From Spirogloea muscicola (lineage: Eukaryota; Streptophyta; Zygnematophyceae; Spirogloeales; Spirogloeaceae), in NCBI GenBank assembly GCA_009602725.1, contig WELB01000027.1, positions 289,383 through 329,220 of the forward strand: 39,838 nt of DNA, in the 5' to 3' direction. Of the stretch, positions 24,257-34,480 are shown in pieces (position 1 is the first letter of the stretch; every line of letters starts with the position of its first letter). A program made the translations under genes and the position numbers. The notes under the pieces were generated by a model that did not search any database, was not told the DNA's origin, and saw only the letters and a program-made list of their open reading frames with translations.

Positions 24257-24530
24257 TATGCTATATAAAAGAACAGTAAAATACCCTCTACCGATACATA
24301 AGAACCAGCAATACAAAGGGCATTCCATCCCGCAAATGCATCTGGATAATCTGGAATACGACGCACAATCACAAAGTACATTCACTGCTCAGCATGTTCC
24401 TGTGCCATCATAGAAATGTAGTTTAGAACGATCAGAAGATGCTGGGCTAGTAAGTAAGTCTTCTCTTCGATCAGTTTTTCTTTACTTCGGTGAAGTCATC
24501 CCAATAAGGAATTATGCACGTTCAGCTACC
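24257..24530 (-). pseudogene. NUMT: decayed cox1 fragment
   Basis: The minus strand encodes [18 protein letters not shown], then [16 protein letters not shown] (about 24367-24265), the conserved C-terminal region of cytochrome oxidase subunit I (typically [14 protein letters not shown]...GSYIS). Further upstream codons (about 24530-24370) fit less well and in other frames. It is AT-rich, short and broken, hence a nuclear copy. It starts directly after an inverted-end sequence (24220-24256) of the X-associated element. Confidence 0.8.
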
Positions 24531-25400
24531 TCGCCATACATTCCTACTAATAACCGTAAACTCCATGGGCAGCAGGGCGATGTGGCCCAGATACTAGAAT
24601 AAATGTCATAAATCTCTTTCGCCTCAGCCATTGTGAGAAAACATCCATGCAGCCTACGACCGGACTTGAACTGGAGACCTTTCTCTCACCAAAGAAGAAG
24701 TGGCTCTTCCAATGGGGGCAAGGGCTGTGAAAAGCCAGCCCGGAAAGTATTGACAATTGACAAAGGTTCGAAGGGGCCAAATGACGGAGGAGCCTAAAAC
24801 GCTATGGCAGAACGGGTGGAGGATGGACCACTCGGTAGCTACGAGCGAGGAGCTTCAAATCTGACAGACTAGCTGCTGGAAAGCATTTCCCCTGACAAAA
24901 GCCAGAGGCTGCAGCAAGAGCACGGCCAGCGCGCAGATGCAAGGCGTGGGCGTGGGCGTGGGGGAGGGGGGATTAAGAAGCAATGAACAAATCAAAATTG
25001 TAAGGACTGGAGAAGGGGGGACAGAAGGCGCGGGTACCGCATGTAATGAAAGAGTCGCCAATATTGGCCAATACACCATTCAGGGAGAGGGAGGGGGCTC
25101 GGCTTGCGCGGCTCCCTCCCTCGACGGCTCTCCCTCCCTCCCTTGACATTTGACAAGGTCTGGATCTATCAGCACCCCTTCATTTCGGCACCTTCGTGGC
25201 TCTTTGGATCTACTTGGGCTGGCCTTTTCCAGCCCCTCCTCTCTATGGGCGACCATTCCTTATCAGTACTCCGCCGCAGATGACACGCCCTCGAAGCGGG
25301 ATGGAGTGTGTATTAAGACATGGAGGGCCTGTGTGGCCAAGTACAAAGGCAAGCACATTGACTAATGTACATCACCTGCTGCTAAGCTGACCCGCTTTGT
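24531..25400. repeat. Dispersed short repeats, no gene
   Basis: At 24690-24745 lies an inverted copy of the repeat with AAGAAGTGGCTCTTCCAATG and GGGCAAGGGCTGTGAAAAGC. At about 25215-25250 is a GGGCTGGCCTTTTCCAGCCC hairpin followed by ATGGGCGA. At 25300-25395 is a repeat with GGCCAAGTACAAAGGCAAGC ending near GCTGACCCGC. No host gene is recognised. Confidence 0.6.
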
Positions 25401-25416
25401 AATCACGAGTCAGCCC

Positions 25417-25960
25417 CTAGAGGTCGCTAAGGGATGCCCGAATACCGGACGGCGATCGACAAGCTCTTGACCTACCGGCTAAGGCTCGACCAGCTTTCTG
25501 ATACAACGCATGAGCCTGGGCTCGCTCCAGACAAGCTGACACTCGACGTCGCAAGAATGACAAGTAGGCTGCCGGCACGCCCATTTGAGCTGGAAGTGCA
25601 TCCTCAAGACGAGCATATCCCAAACTTGCAATATTCTCCAGTAGGGTGTGGAAGCGAGGACCCATGCAGCCGAAAGTGTCAATTGCAGCCGGTAGGAGGT
25701 GATCGCTGCGGTGTAAGTCAGAGTAGTGTAGGAGCTTTCTCTGCTCAGCACCTTCCACTGCGTGGCCAGCAATGTGCGTCAATGCGGAACTCTTGTACGC
25801 GTCCGTCACCACCACATCAATCAAGGCTCGTGGGCCTCCGCCAGGTTGTACACCCATCACGTCCAGGGTGCGACGGTGATGGCGTCCCTGAGCATCCTGG
25901 TGATGGGCATTGTATTGCTCACTTTCACAATTGCGCGGTAGCCGGCGTCGCGCATCAGGT
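25417..25960 (-). mobile_element. Diverged LINE C-terminal fragment
   Basis: A minus-strand open stretch encodes PRALIDVVVTDAYKSSALTH, then HLLPAAIDTFGCMGPRFHTL and AYLSFLRRRVSACLERAQAH. It aligns with the better-preserved LINE at 26760-28157 (PRLLLDVVTTDAYDRSHPAK, FFPLAIDTHGALGARWLELL) but is clearly more diverged, so it belongs to a related, older family. The upstream reverse transcriptase part is absent. Plus-strand frames over it are shadows. Confidence 0.7.
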
Positions 25961-26639
25961 CCGCCAGGGCGTCCCAAAGGGGATTATGCACCCACCACTT
26001 CAGGGCCCTTTCAGGCCCCTTTGTAGCTGCTCATCGCTTGTCGGCCCCTCCGACCCTTTGTCAATTCTTTGGGCTGGCTGGTCGCAGCCCTTGCCCCCAT
26101 TGGGAGAGCCACTTCTTCAGGGCCTGTGGGACAGCGCAGCATGTGGGTAGCGAGGTCTCCACCTCCGCGCGGAAGCCCGAATTCACTGATTTCCTCCAAT
26201 CAGGCAGGTCGAGGGAAGGCCAAGGAATAGCTGGAGAAGCGTCCGAAATGCTTCGGGGCTGATCTTGAAAGCGTTGTGGATGACGTGGCTGGATAGTGAG
26301 CCAGTCGAGGCGGGGGCGTTTTTGCACCCGGGCAGCGCCCCGCAAACCCGGCGTTCCCGTGGGGCTTTCTGGGCCGGGCCAAAAAATCCCCGCCACGCCC
26401 CGGCGGCCCTCCCGCTTGCCTTTGTACTTGGCCTTTTGGCCTTCGTTTGTTTCAAATGCACGAATGTTTCCCCCGCGTGGTTGCTGAGCGGGTCAGCTTA
26501 GCAGCAGATGCCAACCCAAAAAGAAGTGCCACTTCTTCTCTTCTCTTTGGCTTTGGACATTGTCCATTCTTTTGGGTTGGCTTCTTTACGGTAGTCTCGT
26601 GCATGGCTGTGTGGTCGAGGCGCCTTCGGCTATTAAGAA
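25961..26639. repeat. Dispersed short repeats between LINE fragments
   Basis: At 26065-26120 is GGGCTGGCTGGTCGCAGCCC followed by TTGCCCCCATTGGGAGAGCC. At about 26420-26510 is an inverted copy of the GGCCAAGTACAAAGGCAAG repeat ending GCGGGTCAGCTTAGCAGCAG. At 26540-26585 is GGACATTGTCCATTCTTTTG with GGTTGGC. No gene is recognised. Confidence 0.6.
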
Positions 26640-28165
26640 GAAAGTGCTCGCCCATTGAGAATAGGGGCTGGAACAACCAGCCCGAAAAAGAATGAACAGA
26701 GTACGAGAAGGGGGCCAGGGGAAGCGCTAAGTAACAGAAACAAAGCTGCTACGAGACACTCAGTAACCCCTGCTAAGCAGCCGCAGATCAGAGATGCTGG
26801 GCTCCTGGAAGTGGGTCCCCTGGCCAGAGCCAGAGGCAGCAGCGAGGGCTCTGCCGGCACGAAGGTGCAGCGCCCGGGCCATAAACCTCTGCAGCGAGAC
26901 GGCCAGGCGCATTCGATACACTTGCGCCAGCGACCCGGCTGCAGGGAAGTCAACCGGCTCCCCATGGAAGCGCCGGGCGATGGTGTGGCGGGCGAGCTGG
27001 GTGAGCAGCTCGAGCCACCGAGCGCCCAGCGCCCCATGTGTGTCGATGGCCAACGGGAAGAACTCGTCTTCCCGCGGATGATCCGCGTACTTCAGCTCTT
27101 TGGCCCGAGCAGCGCAGGCGACCGCATACCCAGCCGTGGTGGCACATTTGGCTGGGTGTGAGCGGTCATAGGCATCAGTAGTCACCACGTCCAGGAGAAG
27201 ACGTGGCCCGCCGGCCTGTCGGGTGGCCACCAGGTCTACACGCCTGGCATGGAGACCGTCGGCCCTGTGCTGGATTGGCATGATTCCGGAGTGCTCTGCT
27301 GCCACGGAGAAACCAGCCTCCAACAGGATGCCATGCATTACGTCGCGGAGGCGGTCGTGGGCCGCTGTCCGCTCTCCGCCGTGGGAACAGCGCAGAACAT
27401 GAGCAGCCAGCTCTCCAGGCTCGGTCCCGCGCTCGCCACACTCACATTGACGCACACCCTGGAGACATGGCGGCAGTAGGCCCAGGAGCCGGTGGACGGC
27501 ACTTCGGAATACCTCGTCCGGGAGGGTGAGGGCGTCGTAGAGGGGGAGGGCCTGGAGCCACGCCGCAGCCCCCGGGGAAGAGGCCGAGTGGAGTCTCGCG
27601 CGCCCGCGCAAGTCGGCCTCGGGGAGCTGGAGCACGGCGGTGGTGTAGGCGGCCTTGTCGACCACTGCCGCGATGCGCGCTTGGACGCGCAAGTCGGCGG
27701 TGTGCGCGAGGTGCGCAAAGGATACCGCCTGGCCGGCCAGGTCCGGGTGCGCCGCGAGCAGCTCCTGGTGGGCGGAGCGAAGCGACACCTGGAACGGCAG
27801 CGGGCCCATGTCGACCTCCGCCACCGCCTGCTCCAGTGCCCGCCGGCCGTGGACCAAGAAGCGCTGGGCCACGGAGGCGGCAGTCTGCGCCCAGCTGCCG
27901 AGGTATGCCGCCCGGCAAGAACGAGCGAGCGGGCGCAGGCCGAGACCACCGTGGCTGAGGGGTAGCGCCGCCTGGTGGATAGCTGCTGGCGACTGGAGGA
28001 AGCCCTGGTGGCGGACCAGGGCCGCCAAGCTCGCCACCATGCTTGCATCGAAATCTGCATACGCTGCCAACGCCCCAGGGGACGGCGGAGTGGCCCGCGT
28101 CAGGTACTGGGGCCGCTGCCCAATGGCCCTGGTCAACATGGCCAGCGATAGTTGCATGTCGTCGC
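26640..28165 (-). mobile_element. LINE, 5'-truncated, with open C-terminal ORF and 3' tail
   Basis: The minus-strand frame from 28157 to a stop at 26760 gives about 465 residues of a retrotransposon protein. The first part (QRPQYLTRATPPSPGALAAY, LPLSHGGLGLRPLARSC) is the end of the reverse transcriptase/thumb region. A CCHC motif follows (CECGERGTEPGELAAHVLRC), then AAHDRLRD, then RVDLVATRQAGGPRLLLDVV, the spacing expected of a PD-(D/E)XK restriction-like endonuclease as in R2/CRE/NeSL and algal Dualen LINEs. The end is LRLLSRGY. The tail (26640-26759) carries the GGGCTGG...CCAGCCC hairpin. The 5' end abuts the repeat with GGACCTTGTCCATTC. The in-frame extension to 28637 is unrelated sequence. 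Confidence 0.85.
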
Positions 28166-28904
28166 TATTTGGACCTTGTCCATTCTTTTTGGGCTGGCCT
28201 TTTTCATTTGGGGGTAGCGTCGCCGAGGGCCTCATTTTGCGCCCGGGCAGCCGGCCCGCTCGCCCGCCCGGCTGCAGGCGGACCCGGCACCCATTCCCTC
28301 CAGCTCCGGGAGCGCGGGAGCGGGAGACTGTAGGGCCAGCGAATACATTTCGTGCATGAAACAACGAAGGCCAGCGCTCCGGGCTACCCGAGGATGAAGG
28401 GGAACAACGGGGGAGGAATGGGGCAAAAAAAGAAAGAGAAAGGGTGAGAGAAAAGCGCGCAGCGGCGCGAATCGAATTGACAGGTTGGCCGAATTTCAAA
28501 CAGTGACACTGTCTATGGACATTGGTGTATATGAAAACAAATGAAGGCCAAATGGCCAAGTACAAGAAGGGGATAGAGGGGGCGCGGCTGGCGCGGCTCT
28601 CCCTTCTTCGACGGCTCTCCCTTCCTACCTCCCCCACCCCCTCCTCTCTCCCTTGATGTACACGGGCCCCCTTCCTCGCCCCCCTCCCTCCTCGGCCGCC
28701 TCCGACCCGACCGCGGGAGGCTCTTGCCAGACATCAGAGCCAGCGCCACCAGCGCCTCTGCCGCAACGAGGACGGTACGCCTCATGCTGGACGACGGAGG
28801 CGAAAGCTGGGATGTGTGCGGAGCGCGCTGGAGCTGGTCACTTCGAAGGTACGTCAGGCTGACTGTCACGTGCATCAGTGGCACGGATATCACTGTCTTC
28901 TTCT
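28166..28904. pseudogene. Rearranged pieces of the Y/X unit leader and X exon 1
   Basis: About 28300-28400 resembles the Y upstream sequence (GGGCCAGCGCTCCGGGCT). About 28660-28850 matches the X leader and start of exon 1 (TCTGCCGCAACGAGGACGGT, then GGACGACGGAGGCGAAAGCT), as in the unit 1 and 2 pseudogenes, and includes the outer end of the X hairpin (GCGCGCTGGAGCTGGTCACT). No open gene remains. The first bases, 28166-28210, are the GGGCTGGCC dispersed repeat. Confidence 0.55.
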
Positions 28905-28920
28905 TTCTAGTCATGGCATG

Positions 28921-28960
28921 CTGGCAATACATTCGAGCCGTCAGACAAGGCGCTATCTAA
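28921..28960. repeat. Solo right end of the X-associated inverted-end element
   Basis: CTGGCAATACATTCGAGCCG followed by TCAGACAAGGCG is the inverse of the right end seen at 21445-21481. The preceding bases (TTCTTCTTTCTAGTCATGGC) also match the sequence bordering the mitochondrial insert at 21485-21506. Confidence 0.6.
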
Positions 28961-28984
28961 AATTGTGAAATCTGTTGACATGAT

Positions 28985-29165
28985 GAGCATGACTATGCAG
29001 CATAGTCATGCAGCTTGGAGTGGACCAGCCGGCCACACAGCCCTACACTCGTCACTGAACATCAACCTGCAGGCAGCACAACACGTGGAGAGCTCTCAGT
29101 CTTTGCAGATAAGGTAATTCTCTGCAGCACTTAAGTGTAAAAGCTGGCTTTCTACTGTGGCAGAC
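28985..29165. repeat. Single arm of the Y 3'-flank repeat
   Basis: This matches the right arm of the large inverted repeat (about 18298-18470), including GCAGCTTGGAGTG, CTGCAGGCAGCACAACACGT and GGCTTTCTACTGTGGCAGAC, but no inverted partner is present. This marks it as the normal 3' flank of Y and the 17.7-kb structure as the derived form. Confidence 0.8.
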
Positions 29166-29192
29166 CGTCCCATTGTAGCTCACAGTGATGCA

Positions 29193-30105
29193 TCACTTCA
29201 CCTGGAGCTCGACCTCCGACAGGAAGCCAAGCAGGCCCTCAAAGTCGTCAAGGTCCATGGCGGGGCTTGCGGGTCCGGCCGCAGCGGTGGCGATGGTGGC
29301 CTCCAGATCCTCGAAGAGGTCTGTGAGGTGATTGCACTCAGCCTCGCCCTCGTGCGGCGGGCTCAGTAGGGGCGGCAGCGTGGCAACATCAAGGTTGGGG
29401 GCCAGGTCGGAGGCCCATGTCACAGAATTGCAGTGCACGATGAGGGCCTGCTCGGCACAGTACGGTCTAGCATTAGTATCATGCTCAGACATGATGCACA
29501 GCATTCTGCACGGGCCACCTGTAAAAATTAGTCGGGTGCAGGTCAGGCGGGTGATCAAGGTCGCAGCTTGGCTGACAGCTGGCAAGAAGCAGGCTGCAGT
29601 GGCCACTTCCTAAGGGTTGTAAGCCATTACGACTGACATACCGGAGGTTGTTGCAAGGCCCGGGCGTGCTTCATTGGCACGGATGGCGGCTGGAAAGTGG
29701 CTTTCTTGACGCCCAGGGTGGCTTTCCGCTTTCTGGACGAAGGGTGGACGAAGGTTGCTAAGTTTGCGTGCCGAGTGGGCTCGCTCGCACCGACGGGTCC
29801 TAATACATAGGCAAATGCCGAGAATGACACCGGTTGAGAATTCAGAGCTTGTTCAATAGTGAGGGCAAGTGAAGATAGGACACAACAGTGGATACAAGCA
29901 CGAGCAGCGAGGCCTGTAAGCGAGTACCTCGACATTGGGCAAAGGTACGCGACAACGCGAGGCGGGTCTCGCTCTTCCAAAGGCGGATGATGCCGGCCTG
30001 GATAAGCTGCGCCGCGGCGAGGCTGTGCGGCGCTGCGTCCTCGGCGTTGGAGTGGGCGATGTGGCAGGAGGGCGCCAGGCGCTGCGGCGCCGATGCCTCG
30101 GCCAT
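29193..30105 (-). CDS. Unrecognised gene Y, copy 2 (250 residues, three-exon model)
   Basis: Minus-strand exons 30105-29928, 29799-29642 and 29609-29193 join in frame to 250 residues with donors GTACTC and GTATGT and acceptors ending TAG. It starts MAEASAPQRLAPSCHIAHSN, has the basic SSRKRKATLGVKK in exon 2, and ends in an acidic region (LTDLFEDLEATIATAAAGPA, DLDDFEGLLGFLSEVELQVK). Cysteines CRMLC and RPYC in the middle are encoded by a stretch that copy 1 appears to splice out. Removing the equivalent 52 bases here would break the frame. Differences from copy 1 largely keep the protein, which suggests past selection. No family recognised; nuclear location is a guess from the basic stretch. 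Confidence 0.55.
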
Positions 30106-30924
30106 GCAGCGCGGACGGGGGAGGGGCCGCAGGCGGCGCGGGCGCAGGCTGCGCGGTGGCGGGCGGCGGCGGGTGGGCGTGGGAGGCCGCGGGAGCGAGC
30201 GGGGGGGGGACTGCAGGGCCAGCGCTCCGGGCTCCCCGATCATGTAGGGGGAGGGAGGGGTCTCGGCTGGCGCGGGGAAAAGCACGCGGCTGCTGATCTC
30301 ATGAGACGGGCTGTGAACGAGAGAGCGCGCGGTGCGCATAAGATGAAGGGGCCAATTCAAGACATGCTATTTCCACACATCCTGGATCTGTCAGTACTGC
30401 TGGCAGTCAATAAGGGATAGCTTACAGGGGGGGGGAATGGGATCCATAAAGAAAATAGAATCATCGAATTGGAGGATGGGGGCGGGGGCTGTGAAAAGCC
30501 AGCCAGAAAGAGTGAAGAAAGTATCACGCTGAGGCATCTAACGGCGAAGAGCCGACTGCAGTGATGCTTGGAGGCGCACGCGAGGCGGGGCGCTGCAAGC
30601 AACTACCGCGTCCCTGTGGCCCGCCTAGCCGTTCCCCTTCTCCCCTTCTCCCTTGGGGAGGAAGAGGCCCATCCTTTTCTGTGCCGGCCTTTCAAGGGGA
30701 CTGCTTTCCGGCGGCTAATCCTTTTGACTTGCGGCCACTCAATCCAAGGCTACTAGATGACCATTTCACAGCAATCACCCCCTTCCTCTCTCCCCTCCCC
30801 GTCACCGCTCTCTCGCCCAACGGCCTGGGCTTGCAGGCGGGCACCCTTCCTCGCCCACCTCCCTCCTCGGCCGCCTCCCACCCGACCCCGCGGCTCTGGC
30901 CAGGCATCAGAGCCAGCGCCAGCA

Positions 30925-31672
30925 GCGCCTCTGCCGCAACGAGGACGGTACGCCTCATGCTGGACGACGGAGGCGAAAGCTGGGATGTGTGAGGAGCGCG
31001 CTGGAGCTGGTCACTTCGGAAAAACGTCACGCTGACTGGTCACTTGGTCAGCTGGCATGCATGCTAAAGCAAACCACAGACTACATGGCACACGACAGCG
31101 GCAAGGGTGGCTTGTCACACCGAGCGCGTCGATCTGCTCAAAGTTGGCGGCGATGCTGTGGTGGAACTCCTCCTCCCACAAGCGCAACTGGGCCGCTCCT
31201 CCACGCCCGCGAGCGGCAAGCGGCCAGATGCTCTTGTGGGAGGAGGAGTTGTACGACGGCATCGCCGCCAACCTTGAGCAAAGCGACGGACTCGGGGGTG
31301 ACAGCCACCCTTGCCACTGTCGTGTGCCACACATGCTGTAGTCTGTGGTTTCGCTTCGCCTGCATGCCAGCTGACCAAGTGACCAGTCAGCCTGTCCTTT
31401 GAATTGACCAGCTCCAGCGCGCTCCTCACCCATACCTGCTGCTGCCGTGCAACAGATCACCAGACAGTCTAAAGAGAGCCCTGTAACACCGGCGGCATGT
31501 CGCATGCGGAAGCCAAGCAAGCGGTCTCCCAACGCGAGCAGCTCCAGCAAGATTCCAAGGCCTCCGTGTGTTCTCCTCCCCTTTCAGCATCTTTGGGCTC
31601 AGGCACATGCTCTGCACCAGAGAGTGGGGCGAGCTCTGAATGGTGGCTGGCTTGCTTGCAACCTGCCATCTA
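30925..31672 (+). pseudogene. Gene X, unit 2 copy, rearranged pseudogene
   Basis: Same structure as the unit 1 remnant: first exon folded into an inverted repeat and exon 2 frameshifted near 31546. It reads identical to 20239-20986. Confidence 0.7.
30989..31429. repeat. Near-loopless inverted repeat made of X exon 1, unit 2
   Basis: Second, identical copy of the structure at 20303-20743, with arms 30989-31212 and 31213-31429. Confidence 0.85.
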
Positions 31673-31868
31673 GTGTTCGGGCAGCCACTTCTACATGCTG
31701 ACCCGCATCTTCTGAGCGGGTCAGTATAGCAGCACGCGGCCTCCATCTATGGATGCTTTTGCGTGTGTACTTGGCCGGTCAGGCTGTGTGTCGTTCAACA
31801 CATGCTATTCCTCTATCCGGGGTCTGTCAGTACTGTTGGCAGTCAATGAGGGACAACTTACAGCTTAC

Positions 31869-32167
31869 AGGCAGAACACGCCAGCTGTCAAACAAGGTAC
31901 GATGCTTAACAGCGTACTTTGTGACCTGACTGCATCTTACAGTGCCAGGACCAAGGGCGATATCATGGTAACATCCACAAGTGCTTGCTGATCTCTGTAC
32001 TCACCTTGACTGGGCTCTTACATCTGTAACCGAGCATCAGTGAAATTGCAGATGGAGGAGAGAATGGATATTTCCTTGATCTGGCCCTAGGTCGTTGAAT
32101 GGAAAACGAAGTCAAGGCGGTTCATTGCCCAAGATCGCGCCTTGTCTGACAGCTCACATTCATTGCC
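31869..32167. repeat. Short element with imperfect inverted ends, unit 2
   Basis: Identical to 21183-21481. The mitochondrial insert starts about 20 bases beyond its right end. Confidence 0.65.
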
Positions 32168-32185
32168 AGGATGCCATGACTAGAA

Positions 32186-34473
32186 AGAAGAACAAGATTT
32201 GGTATCACTGCCGCTGGTGCAAGTCTTCTTTGTTGTTCTTCTATCACGACACACTAGAAGATGAATAGTAGTACTTTCTACATAGTGATGTATAACACAT
32301 ATCGCCGGTCGAAATACCTGTACAGAACATGAATGATATTCGTAAACGGATATCATGATACAATCCTTATGAATATATCCCTGAAGCAACTAGACAAGCT
32401 TGCGATTTGATTTCAATCGCAATGCAGTTGGGTTTACTTTTTGTCCTATGACATTCGATCTTCCGTTGCTTTCATTTGCTTCTTCTTTCCTATGTCAATG
32501 TGCAGAAGCGAACTCTTTGAATATAACCATTCGATGATTGCAGGTGATGTCTCCCCATTGTAGAATTGTGTCAACTACATAATATGCCAAATACCATGAT
32601 CTACGTGACCAGAATGTGTGCATAGAGAGCAAAGAGGTCTTTTCCATTAGCAGCGGGCCATAACGTGTAATTCCTTTCGTGTTTTGAAGCCTCCCTTAGG
32701 TTGCCTTTGCCAAGAAGAAACAGATGACTGACCACAATATCATACGTTTTCCATTAGGATGGTCTACTGGATTCAATGCAGCAGCACAAAGTATGGGTCT
32801 TCGTCCTAATCATCTGACTAGTTCTGCTGCTCGCAACTTTTATGATACATCTGTTCAGAGACAACCTACCGTAGCACGACGCTTCATATCTATCAACTGA
32901 TCAGTACCTGTACATAATCGTATAACGCATTGTCCTTTGACTTTCAATTTGCAGAGATGAGCAAAAGAGCCTGCGGCTCCACTTGACTTTCCACCTTGGC
33001 CAAACAACCACTTTATATCACATATAGTAGTACTACTGCAGACAATAAAGGCTGAGAGTTTTGTACGACAAGACTGTGTTCTTAAGTAGCGCCTGCTAGA
33101 CTGACTCGTGGTATGTTTAATTATGTTAGTCATACCTAGTAAAGAGGGTGTTCAGGACTTCGCCAACGTATTAATGCAATCAATGAAGAACGATTGGATC
33201 ATATATTTATAAAGTACGTCGATGCATATGAATTTGTCGTTGCGATTGATCTGCACCACCTCCTCGACAAGAACTAGTAATGCGACCGGAAGAATGACGC
33301 CCAGTAAGTCTGTTTGAAATTTGATGTTAGGCTTGCGCTACTGAACCAATCTTTTCTTGATTTAAAAAGATTATGCAAGAGGATTTTGCCTTATCTGAAC
33401 TCCACGTTCTCAGTAAGATATATCTCATGTGATATGCTATCATCTGTACGTATTTGAGTGATTCACTTCCTTGTTTTCATCTCGGGTTGCTCTCGTGGAT
33501 TTTGGTCTATGTGGGTGATCTAAGTACTGTGTATATACTTCGCTCAGTTGGTCCTAATCTCCAGTTCGTGGAGATTAGTATTTTCCTCAAAAGATTGAGA
33601 GTATTACAAGCGTTGGCAGCCATCTTGAGTCCATTTTGAAAATTTAGTCGACGCCATCGCGCATTCGCTCCATCGAGCAATCTCGTAAGGCCCTCAAGAA
33701 AGGGCTTACGAGACATTGTATGTGGATTATCTGTCAACTTGTCCAAACACATCATTCTGACTTACAATTGTTGTTATAACGTCTGCTGAAATGTGGTGCT
33801 TACACGTAAACTGTTACCCCTGTAAGTGAGCAAAAGCAGGAGCACGGTCTAACATTGGTAAGGACGATTGGTACCGTTACTGACTAAGAATACACGAAAC
33901 TCTCCCTACGGTGCCTCTGCTGCGGTATAAGTAGAAGGAGGTGTTGCAACAGCTTCAGTGTAACGATTAAAGTGATGCATTGTTGAACCATAATGATTGT
34001 TTTATCTAGGATCGTGGAGGACATGATTTGCGATCGTCTGCCTTCTTAATGCCAGTGGGCATTTGATTTAAGCATTGTGCGAATTTTCAAGTAGTTCGTC
34101 ACATTTCTTCTACACGTACCACAGTGATTGTAACAAATTCCTCGTGTACCTCCTGGCACATCAAAGTCTACCTTACTGTATACATCATAAGGTGCTGCTT
34201 TTCGTGAATTTCATAAGATATGGAACCTCTCAGTATAATACCACCAAAACTCCAGTCCACAGTTTGACGTGCAGTAACAACATCGATATCTTACCACTCC
34301 TTGTTTCCCAGAACAAATAAGTATTACTTGACGTTTCGTCACAATTGACAGTACAGAAAGCAAACTGCTGGATGAAGTAAATGTTCACTTGAACCTTAGG
34401 CATACCTTGAGCTACTCCGCCTGGACGTATGTAACTAGCATGCATTCCTGCTCCTGGGACTCGCTCAGAACAA
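32186..34473 (-). pseudogene. NUMT: decayed nad7, rpl2, rps19, rps3 (copy B, longer)
   Basis: On the minus strand from 34473: ERVPGAGMHASYIRPGGVAQ, later DIDVVTARQTVDWSFGG with IILRGS, AAPYDVYSKVDFDVPGGTRG, CLNQMPTG with KKADDRK, FAHLQG, and KHHISADVITTIVSQNDVFG with QVDR and stop at about 33735. These are the successive conserved blocks of mitochondrial NADH dehydrogenase subunit 7. They fall in different frames with internal stops, so the copy is dead. A 600-base spacer with a hairpin (TCTCGTAAGGCCCTC...GAGA, about 33683-33714) follows, then rpl2 (about 33016-32716), rps19 and rps3 as in copy A. The gene order nad7-rpl2-rps19-rps3, all one strand, probably reflects the mitochondrial donor. 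Confidence 0.9.
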
Positions 34474-34480
34474 AACCTGC

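Larger units (their letters stand above)
30162..33747. repeat. Copy B of the 3.59-kb apparently identical duplication
   Basis: Partner of 19476-23061 at a constant offset of 10686. Unlike copy A it continues without a break into more mitochondrial insert (nad7), so copy B is likely the faithful version if one of them is an assembly artefact. Confidence 0.85.

Noticed and set aside
28158-28637. N-terminal 160 codons in frame with the LINE protein
   Set aside because: This stretch crosses the LINE 5' truncation and consists of dispersed repeat and Y/X leader sequence; the open frame is fortuitous.
33507-33755. Minus-strand 82-codon frame beginning MMCLDKLTDNPH
   Set aside because: It begins inside the end of the nad7 remnant in another frame and runs through the mitochondrial spacer; not a gene.
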